64,000 nt of DNA from Pleurostoma richardsiae (Eukaryota > Ascomycota > Sordariomycetes > Calosphaeriales > Pleurostomataceae), in the NCBI GenBank assembly GCA_030052745.1, contig JANBVO010000007.1, positions 372,001 through 436,000 of the forward strand, in the 5' to 3' direction. Positions 23,537 to 36,298 of this stretch are shown here, piece by piece. The notes under the pieces are model-generated. The model was not told where the DNA came from. It made no database searches and saw nothing but the letters and a program-made list of their open reading frames with translations. Every line of letters starts with the position of its first letter. Within the stretch, counting starts at the first letter, position 1. The translations under genes and the position numbers were made by a program.

Positions 23537-25494
23537 GGCTGCTTTTCTGGGTCTCGAGGAGACTGCTACGGGATGGATGGGTGGATGGATGGATGGTCGG
23601 GAGGATAGAAGGCACAGAGGATGATTGATCATGACCTCTTGGGAGGAAGGGGGAAAGGAGCGCTGCGTTATGACGGATGGATGGATGGGGCTTTAGACAT
23701 TGCATCTGCATCTAATCACCAGCTTATTCGTTTCACTGCTTATTCTATCTCGGAGTGCATAGGAGTGCGGTGGTGCCGGCATGGTGTGTGGGTGCCCGGT
23801 GCTGGCTATCATCACCAACTTCATCAGGGAAGAAGATGTGGCTTTTGCAGCACAGGTGGCTCTCCCCTGGCAAGGGGAACTCGAAGCTTCGACCCCTTTA
23901 CCGGCATCAATGCACTTCCAGCTCCTCTACCTTGACTTGGACAAATCCGGCATGAAAGCTGGGCATCGGGCGTTCCGAGAGAACGAGGCTAATAGACTCT
24001 GTATTCCGTAAGGTACTTTGTACCTCTTTGAGAACAATGAATGAATGGAGCACCCCAGTGATGCTGGCCAAATGCATAATATTCTCCTCCCCTATTGATC
24101 GATTAGTTGCATAATTCTGGAACAGACCGTTGGGTCACGTGACACACAGCGACACGTTCCGCGGCGCCGTGAGACGCGTTTAGTGCATTGTACCCGTGTC
24201 CCGGGATGGACGGTGAGGCGGCGGTGATCGATGAGTGTTTGTTTGCATCAAAGGAACAATAGGAGCGCGGCCTCGAAGCCAACGGAAGGCGACAGAGGGC
24301 ATCGTCTCGAGGGCAACCTCCCTATTCAAAAAGGCGCGCAGACAAAGGACAATGCCCGTTTTCAGAACTCGACAATAAAGAGGCTGCACCTCCAAAATCA
24401 CCTCGCGCCGCCTTCAATAAGAATTGTCAACCTCGAGATTCACGTCGAGCCGCACAGCTTCTATCCTGCTACTTCTTCGGCTCTTTCCACCTGCCACCTC
24501 TTCCTCTTTTCTTCTTCAACCCAACCCATCCTGCAACCGCCTCTTCTCTGTTCTGAGACCAAAAACTTCTCAGGATCTTGACGACGTCGACGAGGGCAAG
24601 CAAGCTCACCGTTTTCTCTTCTTCTGCCTGGAGATCCATCCGTGTGTTCTCCCGCTCAAGAAGTATCAAGCCAAGCCCATCTGGACGTCCATCTCCTCTC
24701 CAGACCTTCACTCCTTACTGCTCCCACTTTACCGTCCTTGAGTGATAATCTCACTCTTCGATTCTGCGGTCTCGAAACGGCCATCGATATCACACCTCTA
24801 TCTACCTCTATAAATCCTGACCTTTGTCTCCTCGCCTTTTGGTACTGCACCTTTAGGTACCTGATCTGTATCCTATCCGTACCTGGACCTCTGGTCCGCA
24901 ACTTTGGGCAACCCTGTCTGTACCTCAACGAAACCTCAACTCCGATACCACAGCATCCCTCTTCGACATATCATCGTCGATTTCTCACACTTCCACCTCA
25001 ACACCGCTTTCTATCGCTCTTCCTGAGCGCAGCCGCTGCACCGCGCTCATAATTCCAGTAACCTGAAAGTGTACGAGAACGTCTTATGAACGTGTACACG
25101 AAGCTTGAGTAAAGCGAGAGTTCCGCTTACGATTGTCAAGGTGAGCAGCCCTTCGGCCCCTTTTCCCACGTCGCGCCCAAGTCTGTTACTCCACCATCCC
25201 AACCCTTCAACAGCATCTCCCCTCTCCGCCTTCCACCCTCAAAACAGAACCCACTCCCACTACATCTGTCTTGTCTGTTCTCAGCTCTACCATCTCCATC
25301 CAACCTCCCCTTCCCACGATTGCGCCAAGCGACTGAGCATCATCCTTCGTCTCATCGATCTCACTTATCTTAATCCCATCTCTCCTTTTGACTCGAGCGC
25401 CTCGATTGCTGATTACCTACTCAAGCTCGTACAACATATCGCCAATTGGCCAACCATCAACTGGATCTGTCACAATCCGTTATTGTTCATTACC
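23537..25494. other. Intergenic: epimerase 3' UTR and long pyrimidine-rich leader of the SUN gene
   Basis: A GGATGGATGG-type short repeat lies at 23570-23600. A stop-free frame joins the SUN gene from about 25105 but has no ATG. From ~24480 to 25440 the plus strand is strikingly C/T-rich, as in long fungal 5' leaders; a leader intron starting near 25141 (GTGAGC) is possible. Confidence 0.5.
24134..24143. promoter_or_regulatory. Palindrome GTCACGTGAC (E-box-like, bHLH-type site)
   Basis: A perfect 10-base palindrome centred on CACGTG, the core bound by bHLH factors such as Cbf1-like proteins. It lies ~1.35 kb before the SUN-gene ATG. A chance occurrence cannot be excluded. Confidence 0.35.
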
Positions 25495-28400
25495 ATGCCT
25501 CCAAAGAGAGGAACTCGCAAGCGCGGCGCTGCCGCAACCAGAGCCGCAAACACATCTTCAGGAGCTAGAGAGGCGACTCCATCATCATCGACTCGGGATG
25601 CCACACCCTCCACGACGGCTAGAGGCCCATCGGGATCGGCTAGAGTCCCTCCCGCGGCGGCTAGAGGCCCCGCTGAAGATGAACTGAGTGGTCCTGCTGT
25701 AGTCGGGGCTAAGACTCCCGGCCCATCAAGATTTAGCACATCTTATGGCGCGGAATCTGCAGCCGTTGGCGGCCGTCCCGATAACTTCGGCGACAACCTG
25801 AGCGGCGCCGTGGGCAGCGCATTAGACGACCTTCGTGACGATATCGACGCCGACGACCGGGTCGCTAAGGGCGCAGCCGGATCTGGCTCGGATGGCGGCT
25901 CGTTGTGGGGTGGCTCGAGTCACGAATCACTGTTGGAGGGTGGAGGATCCGACGATAATGACTCCGAGAACGAGCGCTCTCCACCGGCAGAGCCTGATGC
26001 AACTCCCTACACTGGAGGAAGAAGTAAGTATTTCTTACACACCGAGTCCCTGCTACCTCACTGACATTCAAAACCAGTCACCACTACGATCATGTCTAGA
26101 GATGGCTACATTGCTGAGCGGGCGTCTTATGCTCCCTCGTCAGCCGCGGCTACTACCCGCAGCTTCAACGAGGAGAGTCGCATCTACGGCAACGCTGGCG
26201 TGACTACGCCAATACTCCCTAAGCTCACCCTTCCTGAGCTCACCCTTCCCACCGCCCCTCCAGCGCAGAAGAAGCCGCTGCGGGCTCCGTCCCACTCACC
26301 CACTCGCCGCTCCAGCCGCCTCGCGGCACGGTCGAGCGAAACCCCTCAAGACCCCCAGCCAGAGCAGCGAGCCTCGCTGAAGGATCGCCTCAAGAGCCGC
26401 GCGGCTGCTAGAGATGCCGCCGCTAGAGACGCCGCCATTGCCGAGGAAGACGAGGAGAAGGAGGACCAGGAGGACCAGGAAGAGAAGGCGCCATCCGAGC
26501 TCCCTGATCGTTTGCGGATCGCCAGACCTCCTAGCCGTGCAGCCTCCAAAGCTGTTAGCTCAGTGTTTGTTCCCAAGAGCTTCTGGAGATCAGATCGCCG
26601 ACCGTCGGTCAAGTCGACGCCTTCGGCTCAGTCGTCACCACCGACATCGAGTGCAACTGGCAGCCCCGGCGTCTCCGCCTCGGTGTCTCCGGGCCCTGAT
26701 CCACCTCGCCCTTCCGGCCAGTCCAACCCTTCCGCTGCTCCCAAGACAATCTCTGCTCCACGCGAAGTCTCTGCTCCCAGAATCCCGGGCCCGAGCGAAT
26801 TCTCCTCTGGCAAGAGAGCAACCCCACTTACGAGTGCAATCACCCCTAATTACGGACCTGCGCCCAGTCCGAACGATCCCTATCGCCGTCCTTCTAGCGG
26901 TCCCCTGGGCCCGTCGTGGCCATACGCATCTCCGAAATTCGTCCCGGGTTACAAAGATGCGCATCGCAACCCTCCCGGAGTTTCCCAGGGCCAGCCGAAG
27001 CCCCCCCCTGATCCGAGACCTCACCCGGGCCCGAACGAATTCTACAAGGGTCCAAAACCTGTCCCGGGTCCCAACGAGTCCTACACTGCCCCTCCCGCAG
27101 CTGGTGCAGGCTCATACGGTGTATCTGCCAACAAGTCTGCCTCATCGATTACCAACCCGCCTAAGCTGCCGCCCCCAGCGACGGCGGCTTCTCAGAACCA
27201 GCCCGAGGCTATTGCCTCCTCCGCGTCTTCCCCTGCGTCGAGTGTCTTGTCGCCTGATCTTTCCCGGGGCGATCCGAGGTTTGGCAAGCACCCTGCGCAT
27301 GGTGACAGGTTCACGGTGGGCGGCGCTTCTACCACGGGAACTCAGACGAATGTTAGTGTTGGTGAGGAGAAGCGTCAAGTCGGCGGGGATGAGACCCGCG
27401 CGTCCAGTGCTCTGCGCCAGCGGACGAAATCTGCCACGCATCACCGTGGTGGCAGCCACGAGTCGGGACGTAGTGGTAGCCATCAGTCTCGAGCCGATGA
27501 GAATGGCACTCCCGGCACTGATGACACTCCTAGCACTCGTGGCAGTCGTAGCAACAGGAGAAATGCTCGAGGCGCCAGTGAGGATAGTAATGATCAACGT
27601 GCCGCAAACGACCATCCGGCTGTCCGATTCGTCCGGCACGCTTTCCAGGGCAAGGGCTTCCTGACTCAGTTCTTCACTGCCATCTGCATTCTTTTCACCA
27701 CATGGTTCTTCCTCCGCGTGGCCATGTCTGAGCTCGAGCCGCCGACCCATTACTTCAGAGCCAAGATCGAATTCAAGCCGCGCTTTTACGGCTGGACAGA
27801 TGTGCGACACAATATCGGCCAGTTCATCCCGACCATGGTGCGAGACCCGTCGCTGGCCTTCACGCCGAGAAGCCGAGAAGCCCTTTCCAAGGTGCTGAAC
27901 ACCCAGTACTTGCGAATCCACAGCATCGAGATGCGTCTCGACTCGACGCAGTACGCTCTGAGAGAGCTTCAGGCTATCATACCGGCACTTATCAACGTCA
28001 AGGCTTTCTGGAACGGCGAGTTTGAGATCCCGGAGGAGTTCTGGCAGGCGCTCAAGAGCAAGATGGTCGAGGATAGCTTCATCCTGACGCTACGTCCAAC
28101 CGTTAAGGGCGAGCTGGGCATCTCGGATGACGCTTGGTTGGCCATCAAGGATCGCTTCGACGCCGCAGGCTACCATCACACGAGCGGTAACGCCATCAGC
28201 AACGGCACAATGCTCGCCGACAGCGATGTGGAGCGGATTGCCGACAGAATCTTCACTCGGTCGGAGTCCTGGAATACCTGGGTGATGAATAACGAAAACA
28301 AGGTGGCAAAGCTGGCAAGGGACGCTGTTCTTAATGATAAGGACCTGCCACCACGCATCGCCGAGATGTGGCGCCCGGAAGTCGAGCGGATGATGAGAGA

Positions 28401-29493
28401 GAAGCTCGAAGCGCAAGGCCTCAAGGACACCATCGTCACGAAGGAGGAGTTCATATCGCAAATCATGCGTGAAATGGATGCCAAGCACGAGCGCATCAAA
28501 GAGGAGATGGGCGAGCTGCACTCCCGCCTCGCCGAGGCCCTGCGCACCATCGAGGCGACCAAGTTCAACGACTACACGCCGGCCGGCATGCCCCGCAGCG
28601 ACATTAAGAAGATCGTGGACGAGGCGGTCCGCAAGGCGATCGCGCACGCGCAGATGGAAGCATTAGCGAAAGGCCAGATCAAGGCGTACTACGACGACGT
28701 GCTGCGGACGAAGCTCAACTACCTGCACATGGGCAGCGGCGCCCTGGTCGACAAGGGCCTCACGTCGCCGACCTACCGGTACCTCGAGGACGAGGACGAC
28801 GTGCTCAAGACGCCCGCGTCGCGCAAGCGCCGGCGGCCCCGCTACGCGCCCTTGGAGCCGTACAACGCACTCACGCGCTGGGAGGAGGACGGCGAGTGCT
28901 GGTGCGGGCAGGCGCTGGACCTTAAGACCAACAGCGCCCAGCCCGTCGACTTCGCGGCCTACACGGCGGGGCGGGTCATCCCGCAGCACCTGGTGGTCGA
29001 GTTCATCCACCCGGGCGCGACGTTCGACTCGGCGGCCATGCCGCGGGCGGTCGAGGTCTGGGCGCACTACAGCAGCTACGCTCGGCACAAGCGCGTCAGG
29101 GAGTGGTCGAGGGGGGAGTTCCCGGGCGGCGACCCGCGGGACCCGCTGGAGGCCAAGGGCTTCGTCAAGCTGGGCCAGTGGGAGTTCGAGCGGCCGGGCG
29201 ACGGCGGCGGTGCGAAGAAGAAGGGCGGGAAGGCGGCGGCGGCGGGCGCCGCGGGTGGTGGCGGCGGGGGCAGGGGCGCGGAGGTGCAGGTGTTCAAGCT
29301 GAGCGAGGAGCTCGTCAGCATGGACGCCCAGTCCAGCCGCGTGGTGGTGCGCGCCGTCTCCAACCACGGCGGCGCCGACCACACCTGCTTCTACCGCCTG
29401 CGGCTGTTCGGGGACGAGCCCGTCGACTTCGACGAGCACGAGATCCCCCTGAGCGCCATCGGCGCCAGCGTGGCGCGGTCGTGGTGGTGGTAG
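25495..29493 (+). CDS. SUN-domain (Sad1/UNC-84) inner nuclear membrane protein, 1314 aa
   Basis: SUN proteins span the inner nuclear membrane and join KASH proteins in the lumen to form LINC complexes that tether centromeres or the spindle pole body. Exons are 25495-26023 and 26078-29493. The start MPPKRGTRKRGAAATR is the first ATG of a longer stop-free frame. Residues ~1-690 are Ser/Pro/Ala/Arg-rich and disordered, with basic patches and recurring PGPNE-Y phrases. One membrane helix (FLTQFFTAICILFTTWFFL) lies near residue 703. The lumenal part has coiled coil (~960-1010) and ends in a SUN domain from ~1110: WCGQALD, HLVVEFIHPGATFDSAAMPRAVEVWAHYSS and TCFYRLRLFGDEP. A Gly/Ala/Lys low-complexity insert interrupts the SUN fold at ~1217-1245. 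Identification is strong; the Sad1 symbol is not assigned because several SUN families exist. Confidence 0.9.
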
Positions 29494-30438
29494 AGGGGGA
29501 GAAGGGGAAGGGGGGAAGGGGAGAGGGGGGAGGGGGGAGGGAAACGGGGAAGGAGGCGTTCTTTGTGTTTGTGATACCCACTGGCTGCAATCTTCTTTGC
29601 TACTTACTGTCTTACTGGTGATGTGTTTCGTGAGAGTGACTGGCGTTCATCGTGTCCCGTGCCTACCTACCTGCGCAGAGTTCTGCTGCCTGTCTGCCTC
29701 CCTACCTGGCCAACTTCCCTATATACACAACTTCCCTGCCTACCCGACCTACCAGTCTGCCGTAATCTCCCTATCTTCCAATATACCGGACTGTGAGAAC
29801 TATCCCTCTGGTCCTGTAACCTATGGGAACAATCTCCCACCCGGGTTTTGCCTACCAATGGCATCAGTTCCATCTGCTCATGCGCCTTGGGCCGGGAAGT
29901 CCCTGTGGTAATCGAAGAAGAAATAGACGGCTCTGACATGGTTGGGGGCTGTTGTGCTATCGGAGTGAGGCTTGGATCAACACCTTGTCTAGAAGATGAA
30001 CCTCGCTTCCATTATGTCGGAAGCCTCCCGGGACGACACGTAGCAACAACGGCGCTACTTGAACTGATTTGTCCGGATGTTCAGATTCCGTGCCGGCTGG
30101 CTTACGAAGGTTCGCGTGCCTCATTTCGAAAGCCGTGATGGCTCCAAAAAGAGCGAAGCGTTCATCGCGGGCTGTGTAGCGTTGCTGTAGGCATAGGACG
30201 TAGCGAGCGTTGGAGTAGATCGACATTATATATGCGCCAGTGTTTTTCACGAGGATCTCTCTGCTTCAACTTACATACTCCAGCATCAGAATATTCTACT
30301 ATGCAAGACATAGTGCCAGTATCCAGAGGGAGCATGCAGAACTCATTAATACTCCCGCGCAATGCTAGCTACAGACAAGCTCACGCAGTTTAAAATATCT
30401 AATGCAGCTCCAGATCTGATGAGAGCCTACGAGCCGCT
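29494..30438. other. Intergenic: convergent 3' ends of the SUN and DEAD-box genes
   Basis: G/A-rich low complexity at 29495-29560 follows the SUN stop codon. I see no coding sequence in the rest. Confidence 0.5.
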
Positions 30439-32963
30439 TTAGTCCTCCAACAAGCCCGCCGCCAGAGCCTCCAGGTCCTCCAGCGTGTCCGGCTCCTCGG
30501 CCATCTCGAACACCTTCTTGCCGCCCTTGGCCTTCTTCATCGTCTTCGACTCGTCGTCCTCGTCCTTCTCGAACCACTTCTTGGCCCTCTTCGCCGGCCG
30601 CTCCTCCTCCTCCTCCTCTCTCTCGCCCTCCTCCTCCCCAGCGATCGGCAGCGACCGCAGCAGCGCCAGCGGATCGCCCTCGTCCTCCGCCGCCTCCAGC
30701 TGCGCCGCCCTCGCCGCCGCGGGCCGGACGTCCCCCCTCTCCTCCGCCTCGCGCTCCTTGCGCCGCGCCCGCTTCTCCCTGCGCTTCAGCTTGGCCAGCT
30801 CCTTGTCCTCCGCGTCCGCCTCCTTCGCCCTCCCGGCCTCCGCCGCCACGAACCGCTCGATCTGCTCCTCCACGGGGCCCAGCCGCCGGAACTCGTCCTC
30901 GTCCTGCAGCTCGTACAGCGCGTGCGCGTTGCCCTCGTCGTCGAAAACGAGCTTCTGCCCGTGGCCCTTGAACTTGAGCATCTGCTTCTTCGACTTGAGC
31001 ATCTTCTCGCGCCGCTTCGAGTCGACCACCAGCTGCTGCTCGCCGCCTAGGTCAACCACCTTGCCTGGCGCGGGGCCGAGGGAGGAGGGCCCGTCCTCGT
31101 CACCGCCGTTGGCGGAGGCGGACACGTCGCCCAGATCCTCGTCGTTGAGCACCCGCTTCGCGGAGAAGAAATCGGCGTCGCCGCCCTCGCCCTCGCCGTC
31201 GTCGCCCAGCACCCTGCGGTAGTGGCTCGACAGCACGTCCTGGTTGGTGCGCTCCACCATCTTCTGCACCTTGGTGCGCACCTCGTCCTTCTTGCGCTTG
31301 CGGCCGGCACCGTCCTCGCCCTCCGACTCCGACCCGCTCGACAGCGCGGCCCGCGGCGCGTTCTTGATCCGCTTGGCGTCCTCGCCCTTCTGGAAGCGGA
31401 TCTGCGGCGTACCGGGCAGGCCCATGCTGGCGGCGAAGCCGTCTAGGTCCAGCTCGCCCAGCTTGAAGATCTCCTTGTCCTTCTGCAGGTGGACGGAGCG
31501 CGTGTAGGATATGAAGGCCTTCTGCCCCAGGTACTTGATGTCGGACTGGTTCCAGCACAGGCTCTGGAGCTCGTTCTTGATACTCTTCTTCTTCTTCTCG
31601 CGCACGTTGACCTTCTGGATCGGGATCTTCTTGGCCTGCAGCCTCTTGAGCGCGCCCTCCTCCTCGCTCGGGTCCAGGAACAGGACAGCTCGGCCGCTGC
31701 TCTCGTAACGTGCTGTCCGTCCCACGCGGTGGATATACTCGTCGGCGTCGGACGGGAAGTCCACCTGCACGACCCAGTCGACGGCGGGGAAGTCAACGCC
31801 TCGTGCCACGACGTCCGTCGCGAAGAGGCAGGAGTGCTTGGCCGTCGTAAACCTCCGGGTGATCTCGAGTCGCGCGAGCTGCTTCTGCCGCCCGTGGAGG
31901 TGCAGCAGGGGTATGCCCGGCTGGAGGTGCTTGAACGCTTCGTACACGAACCGTACCTGCTTTCCTGATGACAGGAAGACGATCATCTTGCTGTTGACGT
32001 TGGCCCTGATGAAGCCAAATAATGTGTCGATCTTCTCGGGCAGCGGCGTAATAATGTAGTGCTGCTGCAGGTTGCTCGGCGTGGCGGATGCCGCTGCTTC
32101 ATGGACCGCCACATACTCCGGGTCTTTCAAACTCAACCGCGCCAGGTCCGACACCTTCTTGCTCTGCGTTGCGCTGAACAGCAGTGTCTGTCTGCTTTTT
32201 GGCAGATGCTCCACCAGAGCGTCGACCGCCGACTGAAAGCCCATGTCCATGATCCGATCAGCCTCGTCCAGCACCAGGATCTGCAGGTTGTCGACCTCGA
32301 AGCCAGCAGTCTGGTCGAGATGCTGCAGCATGCGGCCGGGGGTGCACACGAGGATGTTCATGCGGCCCAGCCGCTCGGCCTCCTCCTTCAGACTCTTGCC
32401 GCCGATTACCAGGCCTGCCGAGAACATGTGGTGCCGCCCAATGGCGCGGAGGACGTCGAAGATCTGGACAGCGAGCTCGCGCGTGGGCGCGATGACCAGC
32501 GCACCGAGCCCGTCGAACTCGGTCCACCGTGCGCGGTACAGCTTCTCGAGGACGGGTATCAGGAAGGCGAGGGTCTTTCCGGAGCCGGTCTTGGCGGCAC
32601 CGAGGATATCGCGGCCCTTGAGCGCCAGGGGGATCGCGCGGGCTTGGATGTCGGTCAGGGTTTCGAAGTGGGAGGCGCGCAGGCCGGAGGCGGTCGGGGT
32701 GGAAAGAGGGAGGTCGGTGAATGCTTTGATCGCGGCATTCTTAGGGTCCTACAGATCGGGCAATGTCAGTATCTCCGAATGTATGTCCTCTGGGGACACA
32801 CTGCGTCGGCGTCAAGTCCATCTATCTGACTTACGAGGTCATTGACGGCTGCGTCGAGTTTCGTGAAGTCCTCTTGCTCCCGTTTCCTTTTCAAGGTCTT
32901 GTCTTCCTTCGTCTTCGGTCCCTTCCTCGAGGGCGGGGCGCCCTTCTTGGTAGCCGCTGGCAT
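30439..32963 (-). CDS. DBP4: DEAD-box ATP-dependent RNA helicase DBP4 (HCA4), 812 aa
   Basis: Dbp4/Hca4 is a nucleolar helicase needed for early 18S rRNA processing and U14 snoRNA release. Exons are complement 32835-32963 (43 codons) and 30439-32748. The helicase core has all motifs: AAKTGSGKT (I), PTRELAVQ (Ia), [13 protein letters not shown] (II), FSATQSKK (III) and [11 protein letters not shown] (VI). The phrases [20 protein letters not shown] and [17 protein letters not shown] are characteristic of the Dbp4 branch, as are [20 protein letters not shown] and [13 protein letters not shown] in the C-terminal extension. The last ~300 residues are highly charged, as in the yeast protein. The length fits the family well, and the ATG at 32963 is followed by a Lys-rich start ([15 protein letters not shown]). 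Confidence 0.95.
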
Positions 32964-34313
32964 CTCGGCTGCGTTTGTTGATGAGGGCTGTGTGTGTGTG
33001 TTGAGTGGACGACCGACGATCAACTTTCATGGAACTTTTTTTCCCTTTCCTCTTTTTTTTCTCTTATCTCTGATAACTGATTGCGGGGAGGTACGTACTG
33101 TACCTCTGTCGGCGCTAGTAGATGGCGCTAGCGTTCGGCAGCTTAAGAGTTAGCGCGAGTCACTTCCAGGTACGGAGGTACAAAGGCACTGCAGGTATTC
33201 CAGGATCTTCACACAACACGAAGCTCAGCTGCTTTCTAAAAGCTCTACATCGTTGATACTATGAGACTCCGTTCTCAGCTCAGCTTCTTTAATTCTCACC
33301 AGCTTCACTGTAGAAGCAGCTCTGTTTATGGGGTTTTTCTTTGATTGGTTCATGTGAAGTCTGCGGCCGATCGATCCCTTGTTTAACGAAAGCAACTCTT
33401 CAACACAATTGCTGTTCTGTTTGTCAATCTTAACTACCACCTACCTGTGCTTGACAACGGCGAAGACTAGACAGTCTTATTAAAATAACTTGCCAGTTAA
33501 CGTCTCGAAGGCGGATTATCGCCCTTACAAAGGTTGCTAGACAACAAGTGCATTCTCTACAGTGGTTGGGTACATATACCAGAACAGGCAGCGTGGTGAC
33601 CTCCTTCGAGCCAAACTTGTCCAATATACGGCGTTTTACACCGAGATCATGACGGCCAACGCACAATGGACTACGGTGAGGTTTGGCAGACTTTGTGAAT
33701 TGTCTACTTGACTTCTTAGACAGCGATCATTGGATGTTTGATGCCGTCTAGGTTGAGAGCTGTCAGATAGAGTGCTCGATGGCGAACCGAGAGGACACCG
33801 CGGGCTGTCGGGTCTGGTATTTCGTAAATAAGTTTGCTCTCACTAAAGTTGTCTGATCTAGAAAGTGCGAGGACAAGATTAAGATGATGAGCAGCTACGG
33901 TTCTTGTTCTTGTGCTGGTGCCTGTTCGGGTGACCCCGTCGTACCTTGAAGGCCCAGTGCTCTTGAATTTGAGGTCAGAAAGGTACCAGGTGTAACTTGA
34001 GGCACTGTCACCGCCGAAGCAACAAATTCACCAGAGTCCTCCTCGATAGGAGTGTCCGGCTTGAAAGCGGCTTGGAACCAATTGTCTGCCTGCTCTTTTC
34101 ACAGTGAATAACTCTGCAGGGTTACAAAGAACGAATTCTGTACACTCACCCGAGCTTTTACTGTAGCGCTTAGCAACCCTCTCCTCTCACATTAACCGAG
34201 ACCACCTTTTCTCTCATCTCCCAACAGGACGAACACACACTCTCTACCTAGACATTACGACTGCTTCGTTACTAGTCGTGCCCAAGTCCTTCTCCACGGC
34301 CGCCAATTTGACC
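32964..34313. other. Intergenic: divergent region between DBP4 and the DUF3669-like gene
   Basis: The 33180-33900 part is poorer in G+C than its surroundings and holds only short open frames on either strand. I see no motif or reliable intron pattern in them. The last ~150 bases should be the leader of the gene at 34314. Confidence 0.5.
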
Positions 34314-35585
34314 ATGGATGACAATCCACCGGCCAGCCTCGAACAAACCGACAAGTTGTCGGATCTGCTCGACAATCAGCGGAACGAGAAGCTCAAGGTG
34401 AAGCTCCAGCTCGACGACGAAGACGCCTCAGACGAGACCACGCTGTCCAAGCTGCTCTCACTGCGACCCCAAACCAGCAATGTCTCACCACCATACCGAA
34501 ACGGCACGCAAGGACCGCCAGTAGGATACCGCTGCGTCGGATTCGGGCAGTGCGGAATCGTCTTCGAGAGGCCAGGCCAGTCACAGGTCCTGAAAGTCGC
34601 TCGGCTCAACAACACCGAGGCTCTGTGGACCGACTTCCTCGCGCACTTTCACATCCACGACGCCTTTGCCCACGAGAAGCCAGAGTGTAGAGTTCCGCGC
34701 ATTTTCTCTTTCGTCTCCAAGAACAATTCAACGTGGTGGGAGTCGAACATTTCTCTCTTCCCGGAGGACTACCGCACCTTTCCCTGCCCGTCGTCGGTCC
34801 TGATCACGGAGCGCATCCTGCCTCTGCCCAAGATCGCCCGGCACGCCCTCGTCCACCAGTTCTGCCCACCCGACTTCCAAGACGCCGTCATCGCCGACAG
34901 AGCGAACCGCGACTGCCTCGCCCGCCTGTACCTCGGGAGACGACGGGACGTCGACGCGCCGACGCACATGCACTTCAGCCTCCGGAACTTCAGCCTCCAC
35001 CTCGACCAGATGCTGGCGCTGAGCCTGCCCGTGGAGGAGTACGCCGCGGCCGTCGGCGAGGCCCTGGCCGTCATCCACTGGGCCGCCAGCGTGGACGGGT
35101 TCGACGTCGAGTTCGTCCTGGGCGGCGAGCGGGACGCCTGCTTCGCGCAGGACGACGTCTCCGCCGGCCTCGGCCTGACCGTCGACAAGGTGCTGCGGAT
35201 GGAGCGCCACACCGACCTGGAGGCGATGCTCGCCGCGGGCCCCCAGCGGCGGACCGCCCGCGTCTGGGTGCTCGACTTCAACCTGTGCTCCCGCTGGACG
35301 GACGAGATCGCGCTGGGGCGCGAGGAGGAGCTGCAGCAGCAGCTGGTCCACTCCTTCTTCGAGAACGACCCGTATTACCCGCTGCCGCTGATGGAGTCGG
35401 ATGTCGAACAGAGGCTCTGGACTGTCTTCCAGACAACGTATCTTGACAAGTCGCGGGAGATTCTTGCACGGAAGGATGAGAGACTGAGGGAGCTCCCCCA
35501 GAAGTTCCTGAACGCCTGTATCTCGAGAGAGCAGATGAAGTTGTCGGAGGGGTTTGGACATGGATATAGAGAGCACACAGGATGA
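34314..35585 (+). CDS. DUF3669-like protein with kinase-like motifs, 423 aa
   Basis: This is an intronless gene; the ATG at 34314 (MDDNPPASLEQTDK) is the first in frame. The C-terminal half fits the fungal DUF3669 family: EALAVIHWAASVDGFDVEFVLGG, VWVLDFNLCSRW and FFENDPYYPLP (~346-358). Features in order resemble a protein-kinase fold: a Gly-rich turn GFGQCGIVF (76-84), a lysine in VLKVARL (Lys94) about ten residues after it, an HW...D motif (His255, Asp261) and DFN (321-323) in the position of DFG. The N-terminal 60 residues are acidic and probably disordered. No biochemical function is known to me for the family, and the kinase relation is my inference. Expression seems ordinary for a GC-rich gene in this region. 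Confidence 0.72.
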   Translation: MDDNPPASLEQTDKLSDLLDNQRNEKLKVKLQLDDEDASDETTLSKLLSLRPQTSNVSPPYRNGTQGPPVGYRCVGFGQCGIVFERPGQSQVLKVARLNNTEALWTDFLAHFHIHDAFAHEKPECRVPRIFSFVSKNNSTWWESNISLFPEDYRTFPCPSSVLITERILPLPKIARHALVHQFCPPDFQDAVIADRANRDCLARLYLGRRRDVDAPTHMHFSLRNFSLHLDQMLALSLPVEEYAAAVGEALAVIHWAASVDGFDVEFVLGGERDACFAQDDVSAGLGLTVDKVLRMERHTDLEAMLAAGPQRRTARVWVLDFNLCSRWTDEIALGREEELQQQLVHSFFENDPYYPLPLMESDVEQRLWTVFQTTYLDKSREILARKDERLRELPQKFLNACISREQMKLSEGFGHGYREHTG

Positions 35586-36298
35586 AGCTGATGGGTGAAC
35601 AAGTTGTCTAGCCCGCCCGGACTGTCGTACTATACCTGAAACTATACATCATGGCTTTGCTCAGAAAGGCGAGAGAGAGATACAGTCCCGTCAGCGGGGA
35701 CGAAGATGACACTGTATCAAGTCAGATGAGCAGTTAGCTAGCCTCAAGAGGCACTCTAAATTCAAGCACCGTATCCAGATAAGGCCTCCATTCAGTCTTG
35801 TGATTTCTGCTCTTCCGTGAATAGCAGTCGAGACGCAGCAATGTCGGGAGCGTTGCCAGTGTGAGACGACAGAATGTGCCAGTAACTGCTAATACGAAGG
35901 TGCTTTTTCAGTCCATCAAGATACGGGAGAGCATGCTAGCCCCAGGCCATCACTCAGACCATACACTGATAAGACACTTACACTGGCATCTGTTCCCGCA
36001 ACCAGGAACTTCACTAGTAGCATCCATATCACACCACCATCCCAGGAGGCACAAAAGGAACCAAGGCGAAGCAAGGTGTCATTCATTCCGACCCTTAACG
36101 AAAATATCCGATGAAAGCCAGAACGCCAACCAGCCATCCATCCATCCAGCCAACCAACCCACACTTATTACCAGCAGACCCGTAAGGAACACAACACACA
36201 GATCACATCCACAACCCCTCCATCGCCTGTCTGCCCTTGATTCCCTCACTAGGAGAACCCCTACCGGAGCATCTCCTGCAGACAGGAATAGAGCCATC
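35586..36298. other. Intergenic: convergent 3' ends of the DUF3669-like gene and bir1
   Basis: A CCATCCATCCAGCCAACCAACC simple-sequence tract lies near 36135-36165. No gene is seen. Confidence 0.5.

Noticed and set aside
33590-33770. Short plus-strand frame with an apparent intron (MTANAQWTT...)
   Set aside because: The product would be about 25 residues with no homology I recognise; chance splice-like words are common.
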